Assembly: GCF_037201975.1 (NCBI RefSeq)
Contig: NZ_CP147520.1
Coordinates: 2,790,001-2,854,000 of the forward strand
DNA from: Streptomyces sp. TG1A-60
GTDB lineage: Bacteria; Actinomycetota; Actinomycetes; Streptomycetales; Streptomycetaceae
Direction: 5' to 3'
Length of the DNA stretch: 64,000 nt
Under the pieces are notes generated by a model, which made no database searches, had not been told where the DNA came from, and saw nothing but the letters and a program-made list of their open reading frames with translations. Numbering within the stretch: position 1 is the stretch's first letter; every line of letters begins with the position of its first letter. Shown piece after piece: positions 16,915 to 25,669 of the stretch. Made by a program: the position numbers and the translations under genes.

Positions 16915-17367
16915 TCAGGTGGCGTCCATGTCGTACGGCGGACGCTCGCCCAGTTCGAGCTTCTCTCGCTTCTTGGTCATGTCGATGGCACCGCCGGAGG
17001 AACCAGCGGAGTCGGCACCGACGGCGGCCGACGAGGACTCGGACTCGCGGCCGTGGACCGCGTCCGTGAGCTCGGCCATCTCCTTCTTCAGGTCGAAGCC
17101 GTTGCGGATCTCCTGCAGTCCCAGCTCGTCGTTCTCCATCTGCTTGCGGATGAACGTCTTGGGGTTGAGGTCCTCGAACTCGAAGTCCTTGAACTCCGGG
17201 CCGAGTTCACTGCGGATGTCCGCCTTGGCGCTGTCCGAGAACTCGCGGATCTTACGGATGGTCCGCGTGATGTCCTGGATCACCTTCGGAAGCTTGTCCG
17301 GACCGAAGACGAGCACGGCGAGGACGACGAGCGTCACCACCTCGAGCGCACCTATGTCATTGAACAT
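16915..17367 (-). CDS. tatB: Sec-independent protein translocase TatB
   Basis: 150 aa from ATG 17367 with GGAG about 6 nt upstream. A short N-terminal transmembrane helix (LEVVTLVVLAVLVFGPDKLP) with the conserved FGPDKLP hinge is followed by an amphipathic helix (KVIQDITRTIRKIREFSDSAK) and a polar cytoplasmic tail. TatB with TatC forms the receptor for twin-arginine signal peptides. It is the last gene of the sigE-rseA-htrA-tatB block, the same order as known in mycobacteria. Confidence 0.93.
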   Translation of the reverse strand: MFNDIGALEVVTLVVLAVLVFGPDKLPKVIQDITRTIRKIREFSDSAKADIRSELGPEFKDFEFEDLNPKTFIRKQMENDELGLQEIRNGFDLKKEMAELTDAVHGRESESSSAAVGADSAGSSGGAIDMTKKREKLELGERPPYDMDAT

Positions 17368-17601
17368 CTGAAGCTCCTTGCGATGTCCTCGGTCCCGTTC
17401 CGCGGGCCCCGGCAGGTCTTCCGTGGTCCGGGCCGGGTCCACGGTACCCGGGGATCCCGCCGATCCGGTACCGTCGGGCGGCTTCCGACCACGTCCGCAC
17501 GACGGGTTTTCCCAGCTGTTTGCCTGGTGGGAGGGAGTACGGGACCCCCTCCTGTGAAGTTGCTGTCAGTACCACCGGCCGTCCCGGTCGCCGTGGGCGG
17601 C

Positions 17602-18870
17602 TCAGTCGCCGGACGAGCCGAGCGTCAGGGCGACCGTCTGCTCCCTGCCGTTCCGCCGGAGGGTGAGCTCCAGCCGGTCGCCGGGCCGGTGGGCGCGGAC
17701 CTTGACGATCAGTTCTTCACCGGAATGGACCCGCTGGCCGTCGACCTCGGTGACGACGTCACCGGACCGGATGCCCGCGCGGTCGGCCGGGCCGCCCGGG
17801 GTCACCGCGGTGCCGCCGTCGCTGCCCTCGTCGCCGACGCGGGCGCCGTCACCGGCGTAGTCCATGTCGAGGGTGACACCGATCACCGGGTGGGTCGCCT
17901 TGCCCGTGTTGATCAGCTCCTCGGCGACGCGCTTGCCCTGGTTGATGGGTATCGCGAAGCCGAGCCCGATCGAACCGGCCTGCCCGCCGTCCGACTCGGA
18001 ACCGCCACCGGCGGACCGGATGGCGCTGTTGATGCCGATCACCCGGGCCTTGCCGTCGAGGAGCGGGCCACCGGAGTTGCCCGGGTTTATCGGCGCGTCG
18101 GTCTGCAACGCGTCCACGTACGACACGTCACTGACGTCGCCGCTCTCGCCGCCGGCCGTGATGGGCCGTTCCTTGGCGCTGATGATGCCGGATGTGACGG
18201 TGTTGGCCAGGTCGAAGGGTGCGCCGATGGCGACGACGGGGTCGCCGACCTGGACGTCCTCGGAGTTGCCGAGCGGCAGCGGCTTCAGCCCGCTCACACC
18301 GGAGACCCTCACGACAGCCAGGTCGTAACCGGTGTCCCGGCCCACGATGGTGGCCTTGGCGGTCTCACCGCCGCTGAACGTCACCGATATGTCGCCGTCC
18401 GACCCGGCGGGATCGACGACGTGGTTGTTCGTGAGGATGTGGCCCCGCTCGTCGAGCACGAACCCGGTGCCGGTCCCCTGCGCGCCCGTCCCGCTCACAT
18501 GCAGGGTCACGACGCTGGGCAGCGCGCGGGCGGCGATCCCGGCGATGCTGTCGGGAGCCCGCCCCGTCACCCCCTCGCCGGACTGCGGCAGCTCGACCTC
18601 CCCCACCCCGCCGTTCCGCTCCAGATACGCGCCCACGGCCCCGCCGACGCCCCCGGACACGACGGCGATCAACAAGGCCCCGACCAGCAGCACCTTCCCC
18701 CGCCGCCGACGCCGCCGCGTCACATCGTCCACAGCGGCCCCGTTCTGCTGCAACGACCCCGACCCGGCCCAGGGGTCGTAGTTCCGCCAGGGACCTTGCG
18801 GCGCCTGCGGGGCGTCCGCGTAGGGAGACCGCGACGGGTCCCCGTACGCCGTCGGTGCCGCCTGGGACAC
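17602..18870 (-). CDS. HtrA-like trypsin-family serine protease with PDZ domain (3' in-frame part)
   Basis: 422 aa from GTG 18870. It has an N-terminal Pro/Tyr-rich cytoplasmic stretch, one membrane anchor (KVLLVGALLIAVVSGGVGGA), then a protease domain with the full triad (ILTNNHVV, YDLAVVRV, PGNSGGPLLD) and a C-terminal PDZ domain (GGPADRAGIRSGDVVTEVDG). It degrades or processes misfolded envelope proteins and may act in RseA control. The frame stays open upstream of GTG 18870 to about 19320 with no start codon and no ribosome site at 18870. The true protein almost certainly continues N-terminally into the frame of 19029-20540 across a single-base frame break. Confidence 0.88.
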   Translation of the reverse strand: MSQAAPTAYGDPSRSPYADAPQAPQGPWRNYDPWAGSGSLQQNGAAVDDVTRRRRRRGKVLLVGALLIAVVSGGVGGAVGAYLERNGGVGEVELPQSGEGVTGRAPDSIAGIAARALPSVVTLHVSGTGAQGTGTGFVLDERGHILTNNHVVDPAGSDGDISVTFSGGETAKATIVGRDTGYDLAVVRVSGVSGLKPLPLGNSEDVQVGDPVVAIGAPFDLANTVTSGIISAKERPITAGGESGDVSDVSYVDALQTDAPINPGNSGGPLLDGKARVIGINSAIRSAGGGSESDGGQAGSIGLGFAIPINQGKRVAEELINTGKATHPVIGVTLDMDYAGDGARVGDEGSDGGTAVTPGGPADRAGIRSGDVVTEVDGQRVHSGEELIVKVRAHRPGDRLELTLRRNGREQTVALTLGSSGD

Positions 18871-19028
18871 CTCCGCGTACGTATCCGTCGCCGACTGCGA
18901 CGGATACGCGTAGGAAACCCCTGGAGACCCGTACCCCGAGCCATCCGGAAAAGGCCCCGCCGCACCCTGGGGCGCCTCCGGATACGACGCCGCTGCGACG
19001 GCCTGGGAGCCCTCCGGGTACGACGACC

Positions 19029-20540
19029 CTACGGCGGCCTGGTACGCGTCCGGATACGGAGCCGTCGGCTGAACTCCCTCGGGGTACGGGGCCGCCGTCG
19101 GCCGACCTGCCTCCGGATACGGGGCCGCCCCCGGCCGAGGTGCGTCCTGGTACGGGTCGGCTGCCGCGGGTTGCGGAGGGGGCGGGGGTACGGCGGTGCC
19201 GTGGGCCTGCGCCAGCGGCGACGGCGGGGGCGCCGCCGCCGTCGCGTGGGTGCGCCCGCCCGGCGACGGTGCGGGTGACCCGTCGGGCGTCGGGGCACCG
19301 GCCGAGGTGGCCCCGGGGGCGTTGCTGCCCCCGCCGAGGCCGGCCCGCCGGACGGCGCAGTCCCCGCCGAGGTCGCCCCACCCTGCGGAGGAACACCGGC
19401 CGACGCAGACCCGGCGTGCGGCGCGGCCACCGCCAAGGTCGACCCACCGTGCGTCGGTGCTCCCGTCGGCGCGGTTACGCCGTGCGTCGGTGTGCCCGCC
19501 TGGACGTTCGTGCCGTGTGCGGGAGTCGTCGCCGGGTGCTGGACCGGTGGAGCGGGCGCCCAGGGGCCGGGCTCGCCGTACGGCGGGGTGCTGTAGGGGT
19601 CGGGGTCGTGCAGCGGCTTGGGTCGTGTGGAAGGCGCTCCAGAGGGTTCCTGGGCACCAGGCCCACCGGACACCTGCGTGTCGGCGACAGCGGTGGCCGC
19701 CACGCCGGTGACCGCTGCCGTCGCCGCGCCGGCGACTGGGGGCACAACCGCTGCCGTGGCGGAACCCGGTGCGCTCGGCTCGCCCACGCTGTGGGCCGCC
19801 GACTCCGGAGCCGCTGGCTCCCGGGCCGACGCCTCAGGCCCCGCCGCCCCCTGAGTCGTTTCCTCAGCACCAGCCGCCGCGGCGTCCTGGGCACTCTTCT
19901 CCAGCCCCGACCGCGTGGTCGCCTCATCGGAAGACGGCGAACTCACCCCACCGGCCGAGCCGTTGCCATGCCCCAGCCCCAGCCCCAGCCCCAGCCGGGT
20001 GGTCGTCGCATCGGAAACGGGCGAACTCGTTCCACCGGCCAGGCCGTTGCCGTGTTCCAGTCCCAGCCGCGCGGCCGTCTCACCGGAAGCCGACGAACCC
20101 ACTGCGTCCGCCGACCCGTTGCCGTGCCCCGGCCCGGGGCGCGTGGTCGCTCCACCCGGAGCAAGCTCACGTCCCTCAGTCCCTTGCTCGGCGGCGCCCA
20201 GCGGCATCGCCGCCCCGGTACCGGCGTGCGCGGGCTCGGCCTCAGCGGCACGTCCCGTGCCCGCCGAGGCCGGGCGCTCCAGGGCGAAGTCGCCGTCCGC
20301 GTCGGGGGCCGGCGTGGAGCCCGGCCGGGGCGGTGCCTCCGTCACCGGGCGGGCCAGTTCGAAGTCGGTGTCGGCTTCGGCAAGTGCGTGCGCAGGCGTC
20401 GTGCCGGGCCGCTCCGACTTGAAATCGCCTTCGGTGTCGTCCTCGTGCGCCCCGGTGTGGTGCCCCGTCGTCCCGGCCCCCGCGCCGCGCGCTCGGGGTC
20501 GGCTCCACCACTTCGCCTTCGTGGGCTTCCCCTCGTTCAT
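19029..20540 (-). CDS. Out-of-frame N-terminal region of the HtrA-like protease
   Basis: ATG 20540 (GGGGAGAAC just upstream) starts MNEGKPTKAKWWSRPRARG and about 400 further residues of disordered Ala/Gly/Pro/Glu sequence containing GDF-x-LERP-type and GLGLGHGNGSA-type repeats. Past about 19320 this frame becomes Arg/Pro nonsense and stops at 19029. At the same place the adjacent frame becomes protein-like (APGATSAGAPTPDGSPAPSP) and leads straight into the protease. The break falls at CCCCGGGGG (19311-19319); adding one base would give a single protein of about 979 aa. Sequence error or real mutation cannot be told apart here. Confidence 0.6.
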   Translation of the reverse strand: MNEGKPTKAKWWSRPRARGAGAGTTGHHTGAHEDDTEGDFKSERPGTTPAHALAEADTDFELARPVTEAPPRPGSTPAPDADGDFALERPASAGTGRAAEAEPAHAGTGAAMPLGAAEQGTEGRELAPGGATTRPGPGHGNGSADAVGSSASGETAARLGLEHGNGLAGGTSSPVSDATTTRLGLGLGLGHGNGSAGGVSSPSSDEATTRSGLEKSAQDAAAAGAEETTQGAAGPEASAREPAAPESAAHSVGEPSAPGSATAAVVPPVAGAATAAVTGVAATAVADTQVSGGPGAQEPSGAPSTRPKPLHDPDPYSTPPYGEPGPWAPAPPVQHPATTPAHGTNVQAGTPTHGVTAPTGAPTHGGSTLAVAAPHAGSASAGVPPQGGATSAGTAPSGGPASAGAATPPGPPRPVPRRPTGHPHRRRAGAPTRRRRRPRRRRWRRPTAPPYPRPLRNPRQPTRTRTHLGRGRPRIRRQVGRRRPRTPREFSRRLRIRTRTRPP

Positions 20541-20681
20541 GTTCTCCCCACACCTAGGGCCCGTCCAAGGACCGGTCCGCTGCCCGCCGTTCGCCGAGTG
20601 CCGCGGGCCGGAACCGGCCCGAGCGGACACGGCCCACTCGGGATTCAACCAGGTTCGCGGGCCGGCGCGCAGAACTCGGGG

Positions 20682-21878
20682 TCAGCGGAGGGCGGGCGAG
20701 GTGGGAGTGGGAGACGAGGTGGCGTCGGGAGCCGACAGCAGTCCCGGGCCGGTGAGCTCGTATGCCGGCGACCAGTCGGTGAGCTGGAGCGGCTGCGCGT
20801 CGGTGAGCGGACGTATGAGCGGGGACATGACGGAGGCGCCGGTCAGCACGGGCGCGGTCGGCGGGTATACGGCCGAGCGGCCCTGGCCTGCCGGAGCGGG
20901 GACCCCGGGCAGCAGGGGCGCGGAGACCTCCGTCGGCGCCACGGGCACCTCGCGGGTGGACTGCTGGCTCTGTCCCAGCAGCGGCCCGACGGTCCCCCGG
21001 CGGCGCTGCGCCTCCGAGGGCGGAACCGTCCCCGAAGCCTGCGTCCGCAGGGGCGTGACATTGCTGCCGGAGCCGGCGCCACCCCGGGCGTCCACCGTCT
21101 CGATGGGCATCCCGTTGGTCACGCCGCCGAGGGCGATCGCGGCCAGCGACACCGCGCCGGCCGCCACGAAGGCGAACCGCATGCCGCGCGAGGCCGAACG
21201 CTCGGCCTCCTGCCGGCTCACGGCATGGATCCGAAAGCCACGGTCGCGCGTGACTCCGCTGTCGTCGGCGGCTCTGTCCTCACGGTCCGGGCCGGTGTCC
21301 CCCGAGAGAACGCGTCCGCCGCCCAGGAAACCCCGGTCGCCCAGTGCCCCGCGCTCGCCCAGGAGGCCACGCCCGCCGAGGAAGCCGCGGTCACCGAGGA
21401 ACCCACGGCCGCCGGTCGGACCCCGGCCGCCGAGCAGTCCGCGGCCTTCCGACGGCGTCAGCGCACCGCCGTGTGGTCCCGGCGGGACGTATCCGAAGGA
21501 TTCGCCGCCGGGTGCGAATACGCCGAAGTCGGCGAAGTCCCGGGAGTCGGAGGAGTCGACGGGCAGGGCCGGCCCACCGGCCGCGCCCCCGAGTCTTCCT
21601 CCGAAGCCGACGGACAGCGGCGAGCCGCCGTCGGTGTCGTCGCCCGCCGGGAGCATCTGGAGACGCGCCAGAAAGCTCTCGGAGGGAGGCGGTGGGGCGG
21701 CCTCCGCGAAGACGTTCTTCAGACGGCGCTGCTCGTCGGCCTCCGTCTTGCACTTCGCGCAGGTGGCCAGATGCGCCAGGACGCGGTCACGCGCCTCATG
21801 ACCGAGCTCTCCGTCGACCAGGGCGGAGAGACGGTCTCCCAGATGCTGCTCAGCGGGGGTAGGCCGGGATCCACTCAC
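20682..21878 (-). CDS. rseA: Membrane anti-sigma factor RseA with zinc-binding domain
   Basis: 398 aa from GTG 21878, overlapping the sigE stop as GTGA, so translation is coupled. Residues 1-60 are a ZAS anti-sigma domain with the H-x3-C-x2-C motif HLATCAKC. A cytoplasmic linker holds seven tandem hexapeptides of the (G/D/E)RG-x-x-G type ([18 protein letters not shown] ...). A single membrane helix follows ([20 protein letters not shown]), then a Pro/Ser-rich extracytoplasmic tail. It should hold SigE inactive at the membrane until envelope stress. Gene order matches mycobacterial sigE-rseA-htrA-tatB. Confidence 0.9.
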   Translation of the reverse strand: MSGSRPTPAEQHLGDRLSALVDGELGHEARDRVLAHLATCAKCKTEADEQRRLKNVFAEAAPPPPSESFLARLQMLPAGDDTDGGSPLSVGFGGRLGGAAGGPALPVDSSDSRDFADFGVFAPGGESFGYVPPGPHGGALTPSEGRGLLGGRGPTGGRGFLGDRGFLGGRGLLGERGALGDRGFLGGGRVLSGDTGPDREDRAADDSGVTRDRGFRIHAVSRQEAERSASRGMRFAFVAAGAVSLAAIALGGVTNGMPIETVDARGGAGSGSNVTPLRTQASGTVPPSEAQRRRGTVGPLLGQSQQSTREVPVAPTEVSAPLLPGVPAPAGQGRSAVYPPTAPVLTGASVMSPLIRPLTDAQPLQLTDWSPAYELTGPGLLSAPDATSSPTPTSPALR

Positions 21879-22651
21879 GCGGTCGCGCCCCCTCCTCCCA
21901 GCACGGGCACCCGCGGCACCGTGAAGCCGCGACGCTGCTCGGCCCGAGCCTCCGGGGAACGGTGCGCGAGGGCCCTACGCAGCTGGGAGCGGCCGCGGTG
22001 GATCCGGGAGCGGACCGTGCCGAGCTTGACGCCCAGGGTCGCGGCGATCTCCTCGTACGACAGTCCTTCGATGTCGCAGAGGACGACGGCGGCGCGGAAC
22101 TCGGGCGCGAGGGTGTCGAGAGCCTGCTGGACGTCGGCGTCGAAGTGCGCGTCGTTGAAGGCCTGCTGCGGGGTGGGCTCGCGGCTGGGCAGGCGCTCGG
22201 CCGCGTCGTCCCCGAGGGCGTCGAAGCGGATGCGCTGCTTGCGCCGGACCATGTCCAGGAAGAGGTTCGTGGTGATGCGGTGCAGCCAGCCCTCGAAGGT
22301 GCCGGGCGTGTACGTCGACAAGGAGCGGAAGACGCGGACGAAGACCTCCTGGGTGAGGTCCTCAGCGTCGTGCTGGTTGCCGGTCAGACGGTAGGCGAGC
22401 CGGTAGACGCGGCCGCTGTGGGTGCTGACGATCTCCTCCCAGGTGGGCGGAGTCCACGCGTGCGCGTGCGCGTCCGTGGTGAAGGTCGCGGTCTGCGCGG
22501 CGTCGGCGGCGTGGCTGTGGTCAGCGGTGTCGTTCACGGATTTCGGCCTGCCCGCCGATCCGAGGAAGCGCCGCAGCACTCCTCCCCGATCCACAGGCGC
22601 AGCCGCACCTCCCCTGTCGGCTCTGGTGGTGTCCAGTGGAGCCCCTACCAT
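21875..22651 (-). CDS. sigE: ECF RNA polymerase sigma factor SigE (stress response)
   Basis: 258 aa from ATG 22651, preferred because GAGGTG lies just upstream; longer in-frame starts to 22819 exist but add a low-complexity Tyr-Glu-Pro stretch. Region 2 ([37 protein letters not shown] ... [16 protein letters not shown]) binds core polymerase and the -10. Region 4 ([30 protein letters not shown]) has the -35-binding helix [17 protein letters not shown] long N-terminal extension is normal for this group. It is coupled to rseA by a 4-nt overlap. The name follows the mycobacterial SigE locus and differs from S. coelicolor sigE of cell-wall fame. Confidence 0.9.
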   Translation of the reverse strand: MVGAPLDTTRADRGGAAAPVDRGGVLRRFLGSAGRPKSVNDTADHSHAADAAQTATFTTDAHAHAWTPPTWEEIVSTHSGRVYRLAYRLTGNQHDAEDLTQEVFVRVFRSLSTYTPGTFEGWLHRITTNLFLDMVRRKQRIRFDALGDDAAERLPSREPTPQQAFNDAHFDADVQQALDTLAPEFRAAVVLCDIEGLSYEEIAATLGVKLGTVRSRIHRGRSQLRRALAHRSPEARAEQRRGFTVPRVPVLGGGGATA

Positions 22652-22708
22652 AGCCACCTCGCCCGTTAGCTCCGGATAAGCGGTTTTACGAGAAGTTGAT
22701 GTGCGCCG

Positions 22709-22743
22709 ATGTGGCTCATATGGCTGATACGGCTCATATGGCT
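22709..22743. repeat. 18-bp direct repeat in the sigE upstream region
   Basis: GATGTGGCTCATATGGCT (22709-22726 region) is followed by GATACGGCTCATATGGCT (to 22743), two near-identical 18-bp units sharing GGCTCATATGGCT. They lie 60-90 bp upstream of the sigE start in the divergent sigE/methyltransferase promoter region and could bind a regulator. Confidence 0.55.
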
Positions 22744-22912
22744 TTGTCAGCACCTGCGCCCCCGCCTGTGCGGCGTACCTGTCCATCCCGTGCCCCCCGT
22801 CGCGGCCCCCGTCACTCACTCATCCCTTTAAACGACCGGTCCCATCAGCAGGTTCCCGACGGCAACGGATACAGTCACGCCCAGGCAACCACGGGGACAT
22901 AAGGAGAGGGTC

Positions 22913-23545
22913 ATTACCGGCAACCGGCTGACGAGCTGGGCGTTCGCCGACGCCTTTGTCGCCGAGGACGACGCGCTGCGCTGGGCCCGCGACCGGGCCC
23001 GGGAGGCAGGGCTGCGCTCGGTGTCGCCCGGCACGGGCGCCGCGCTGCGGGTGCTCGCCGCCACCGTGGACGCGAAGGCGGTGGCGGAGATCGGGACCGG
23101 GACCGGTGTGTCCGGGATCCATCTGCTGCACGGCATGCGGCCGGACGGGGTGCTGACCACCGTGGATCCGGAGCCGGACCACCAGCAGTTCGCCCGGCAG
23201 GCGTTCCGCACGGCCGGTTTCGCCAACAACCGCGCGCGCTTCATCCCGGGCCACGCGCTGGACGTGCTGCCCCGGCTTGCGGACTCCGGGTACGACCTTG
23301 TCTTCTGTGACGGCGACCGGCTGGAGTGCCTCGACTATCTCGCTGAATCGTTGCGGCTGCTCAGACCCGGCGGCCTGGTCGCCTTCGAGGGCGTCTTCGC
23401 CAGTGGCCGCACGGTGGACTCGAACCCCCAGCCGACCGAGGTCATACGGCTGCGGGAGCTGCTGCGCACGGTCCGCGAGAGCTCTGAGCTGGTGCCGTCG
23501 CTGCTCCCGGTGGGCGACGGCCTGCTGTGCGCGGTCAAGCGCTGA
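22913..23545 (+). CDS. SAM-dependent O-methyltransferase, apparent ATT start
   Basis: 210 aa if started at ATT 22913 (ITGNRLTSWAFADAFVAEDD). This class I methyltransferase has the SAM motif EIGTGTGVSGIHLL, then TTVDPEPDHQQFARQ, the metal/catalytic DLVFCDGDR and the LRLLRPGGLVAFEGV strand, like the Rv1220c family of O-methyltransferases. No ATG, GTG or TTG exists in frame between the TAA at 22829 and GTG 23021, and GTG 23021 would cut off a conserved helical N-terminus. AAGGAG (22901-22906) sits 6 nt before the ATT. It is divergent from sigE, as in mycobacteria. Substrate unknown. Confidence 0.85.
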   Translation: MTGNRLTSWAFADAFVAEDDALRWARDRAREAGLRSVSPGTGAALRVLAATVDAKAVAEIGTGTGVSGIHLLHGMRPDGVLTTVDPEPDHQQFARQAFRTAGFANNRARFIPGHALDVLPRLADSGYDLVFCDGDRLECLDYLAESLRLLRPGGLVAFEGVFASGRTVDSNPQPTEVIRLRELLRTVRESSELVPSLLPVGDGLLCAVKR

Positions 23546-23586
23546 GGGACGTTACCGGACGGCACCTGGCACAGTCCCCGGCACAA

Positions 23587-23628
23587 CAGTCGCCCCGGCC
23601 CCGCCGGGTGGCGGGGCCGGGGCGACTG
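23587..23628. terminator. Strong bidirectional terminator
   Basis: CAGTCGCCCCGGCCCCGCC (23587-23605) and its perfect complement (23610-23628) form a 19-bp stem with a GGGT loop, between the methyltransferase gene and the convergent DUF3117 gene. Confidence 0.9.
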
Positions 23629-23651
23629 AAAGGGTATGGCCGCTACGCGCG

Positions 23652-23819
23652 TCAGCCGACGACCTTCTTGAGGGCATCACCAAGGGCGTCGGCCTCGTCA
23701 GGGGTCAGCTCGACGACGAGCCGCCCGCCGCCTTCGAGCGGAACGCGCATGACGATGCCCCGCCCCTCCTTGGTCACCTCGAGCGGGCCATCGCCCGTCC
23801 GCGGCTTCATGGCCGCCAT
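23652..23819 (-). CDS. DUF3117 small conserved protein
   Basis: 55 aa from ATG 23819 (MAAMKPRTGDGPLEVTKEGR), ending VVELTPDEADALGDALKKVV. This sequence is nearly invariant across actinobacteria (DUF3117; Rv1211 type). It is a compact beta-rich soluble protein of unknown function. AAGGGG lies 8 nt upstream of the ATG. Single-gene unit facing the methyltransferase terminator. Confidence 0.92.
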   Translation of the reverse strand: MAAMKPRTGDGPLEVTKEGRGIVMRVPLEGGGRLVVELTPDEADALGDALKKVVG

Positions 23820-23931
23820 GCTCGTACCCCTTCCTGAAACCAGCTCATCGCCAAGCCGACGGCCCGGGAGGGCAGGCACGGTCCCACCTGGGGACACGCG
23901 ACACCGGCATCGAACACATTGCTTCCAGGCC

Positions 23932-23962
23932 ATTATCCCGCATCTCACGACCCGATGACCAA
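23932..23962 (-). promoter_or_regulatory. Candidate promoter of the DUF3117 gene
   Basis: On the minus strand, TTGGTC (23962-23957) and GATAAT (23937-23932) are spaced 19 nt. This is a plausible vegetative promoter with a leader of about 105 nt. Spacing is slightly long. Confidence 0.35.
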
Positions 23963-24195
23963 CATCAGTCGGCATCGCTTGGGCAACGCGCGGTAGCAAA
24001 ACCACTCAATTCGGCGATGTGACTGCGATACTGCGCCGCCTCGCGGGTCCGGTCCGCCGCTCGGGTATCGGTGATTTGTTGACGCAGGTCACACGTCCGC
24101 TCCGCCGCCGCCGCCGTTGATCTCCGCCATGCTGTGCTGTGACGAGGGCGTACTGACCAGTACGTCGCCAGCCGTGACACCGGAGGGGAACCGCC

Positions 24196-24999
24196 ATGGC
24201 CGACACCGTGCTCTACGAGGTGCGCGACGGACTCGCGACGATCACGCTGAACCGTCCGGAGGCGATGAACGCGCTGAACGTCGCGACGAAGGTGGCCCTG
24301 CGGGAAGCCGTGGAGACCGCCGCCGGGGACGACGCCGTACGGGCCGTGCTGCTGACCGCGGCCGGGGACCGGGCGTTCTGTGTGGGCCAGGACCTGAAGG
24401 AGCACATCGGGCTGCTGATCCAGGACAAGGAGACCGGCTCCCGGCAGACCATGACCACCGTCCGCGAACACTACAACCCCGTCGTGAAGGCCCTGGTCGG
24501 CATGGCCAAGCCCGTGGTCGCAGGCGTGAACGGGGTCGCGGCCGGGGCCGGCTTCGGCTTCGCGCTCGCCGCGGACTTCCGTGTCGTCGCCGACACGGCC
24601 TCCTTCAACACGTCGTTCGCCGGGGTCGCGCTGACCGCCGACTCCGGGGTGTCGTGGACCCTGCCGCGCGTGGTCGGTCCCGGCCGGGCCGCCGACCTGC
24701 TGCTCTTCCCGCGCAGCATCAGCGCGCAGGACGCGTACGGGCTGGGGATCGCGAACCGGGTCGTGCCGGCGGCGGACCTGGCCGGGGAGTCGCGCAAGGT
24801 CGCCCGCGCCCTGGCCGAGGGGCCGACGGCGGCGTACGCGGCGCTGAAGGAGTCCCTGGCGTACGGGCTCACGCATTCTCTGGAAGAGGCGCTGGAGAAG
24901 GAGGACGAGCTGCAGACGCGGGCGGGATCCTCCGAGGATCACGGGATCGCCGTACAGGCGTTCGTGAACAAGGAGAAGCCGAGATACCTGGGGCGGTGA
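24196..24999 (+). CDS. Enoyl-CoA hydratase/isomerase family protein
   Basis: A 267-aa cytoplasmic crotonase-fold enzyme acting on acyl-CoA esters. It has the N-terminal ATITLNRPEAMNALN, the oxyanion-hole strand AFCVGQDLKEH and AGVNGVAAGAGFGFALAADFRV, and the second half NTSFAGVALTADSGVSWTLPR. The usual hydratase glutamates are partly replaced (ADSGVS), closer to PaaG/isomerase-type members. No pathway partners are adjacent, so the physiological substrate is unknown. Confidence 0.9.
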   Translation: MADTVLYEVRDGLATITLNRPEAMNALNVATKVALREAVETAAGDDAVRAVLLTAAGDRAFCVGQDLKEHIGLLIQDKETGSRQTMTTVREHYNPVVKALVGMAKPVVAGVNGVAAGAGFGFALAADFRVVADTASFNTSFAGVALTADSGVSWTLPRVVGPGRAADLLLFPRSISAQDAYGLGIANRVVPAADLAGESRKVARALAEGPTAAYAALKESLAYGLTHSLEEALEKEDELQTRAGSSEDHGIAVQAFVNKEKPRYLGR

Positions 25000-25078
25000 C
25001 GGTCCGTGGGGAACCGCGGGTTCGTCGTGGCCGTACGCGCCCACGGGACGCAGCCGCACAGGTCACAGCCTCGTGTCC

Positions 25079-25669
25079 CTAGAGGGACGCGCTCCTCGCC
25101 ACGCATGTGTCCAAGTGGTCGTTCACCAGTCCGCAGGCCTGCATCAGCGCGTACGCCGTTGTCGGGCCGACGAAGCGGATGCCCCGCTTCTTGAGGGCCT
25201 TGGAGAGGGCGGTGGACTCGGGGGTGACCGCCGGCACGTCCGCAAGGGTTCTCGGAGTGGCGCGGGTCGTCGGGTCCGGGGCGTGGGACCAGATCAGGGT
25301 GTCCAGCTCGCCCGGGGACCAGTCGGACAGGACGCGGGCGTTGGCGATCGTCGCCTCGATCTTGGCTCGGTTGCGGATGATGCCCGGGTCGGCGAGGAGG
25401 CGTTCCTGGTCGGCGTCCGTGAAGGTGGCCACTTCGGCGATCTTGAAGTCGGCGAAGGCCGCGCGGAAACCCTCGCGGCGGCGCAGGATGGTGATCCAGG
25501 AGAGGCCGGACTGGAAGGCCTCCAGGCAGAGCCGTTCGTACAGGGCGTCGTCGCCGTGGACCGGGCGGCCCCACTCCTCGTCGTGGTAGGCGGTGTAGTC
25601 CTCGGTGGACAGGGCCCAGGGGCAGCGGAGCGCGCCGTCGGGGCCGGCCAGGGCGGTGCCGTCGCTCAC
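25079..25669 (-). CDS. tag: DNA-3-methyladenine glycosylase I
   Basis: 196 aa. It excises 3-methyladenine from DNA in base excision repair. It has the family opening RCPWALSTEDYTAYHDEEWGRP (zinc Cys early), CLEAFQSGLSWITILRRREGFRAAFADF, AKIEATIANARVL, and the distal zinc ligands HLDTCVA near the C-terminus. GTG 25669 overlaps the stop of the upstream DivIVA-domain gene as GTGA, so the two are coupled. A small palindrome (GTCCCTAGAGGGAC, 25075-25088) spans the stop codon. Confidence 0.94.
   Translation of the reverse strand: MSDGTALAGPDGALRCPWALSTEDYTAYHDEEWGRPVHGDDALYERLCLEAFQSGLSWITILRRREGFRAAFADFKIAEVATFTDADQERLLADPGIIRNRAKIEATIANARVLSDWSPGELDTLIWSHAPDPTTRATPRTLADVPAVTPESTALSKALKKRGIRFVGPTTAYALMQACGLVNDHLDTCVARSASL

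Noticed and set aside
16999..19300. Plus-strand frame of about 740 aa opposite tatB and the protease.
   Set aside because: Antisense shadow; the minus strand has clear TatB and HtrA motifs.
22652..22819. Longer sigE start giving an extra Tyr-Glu-Pro-rich N-terminus.
   Set aside because: Ribosome site and remembered orthologue starts favour ATG 22651; the repeated DNA there fits promoter sequence better.
22700..22910. sigE autoregulation promoter (ECF-type GGAAC...GTT).
   Set aside because: No convincing -35/-10 pair at proper spacing was found by eye.
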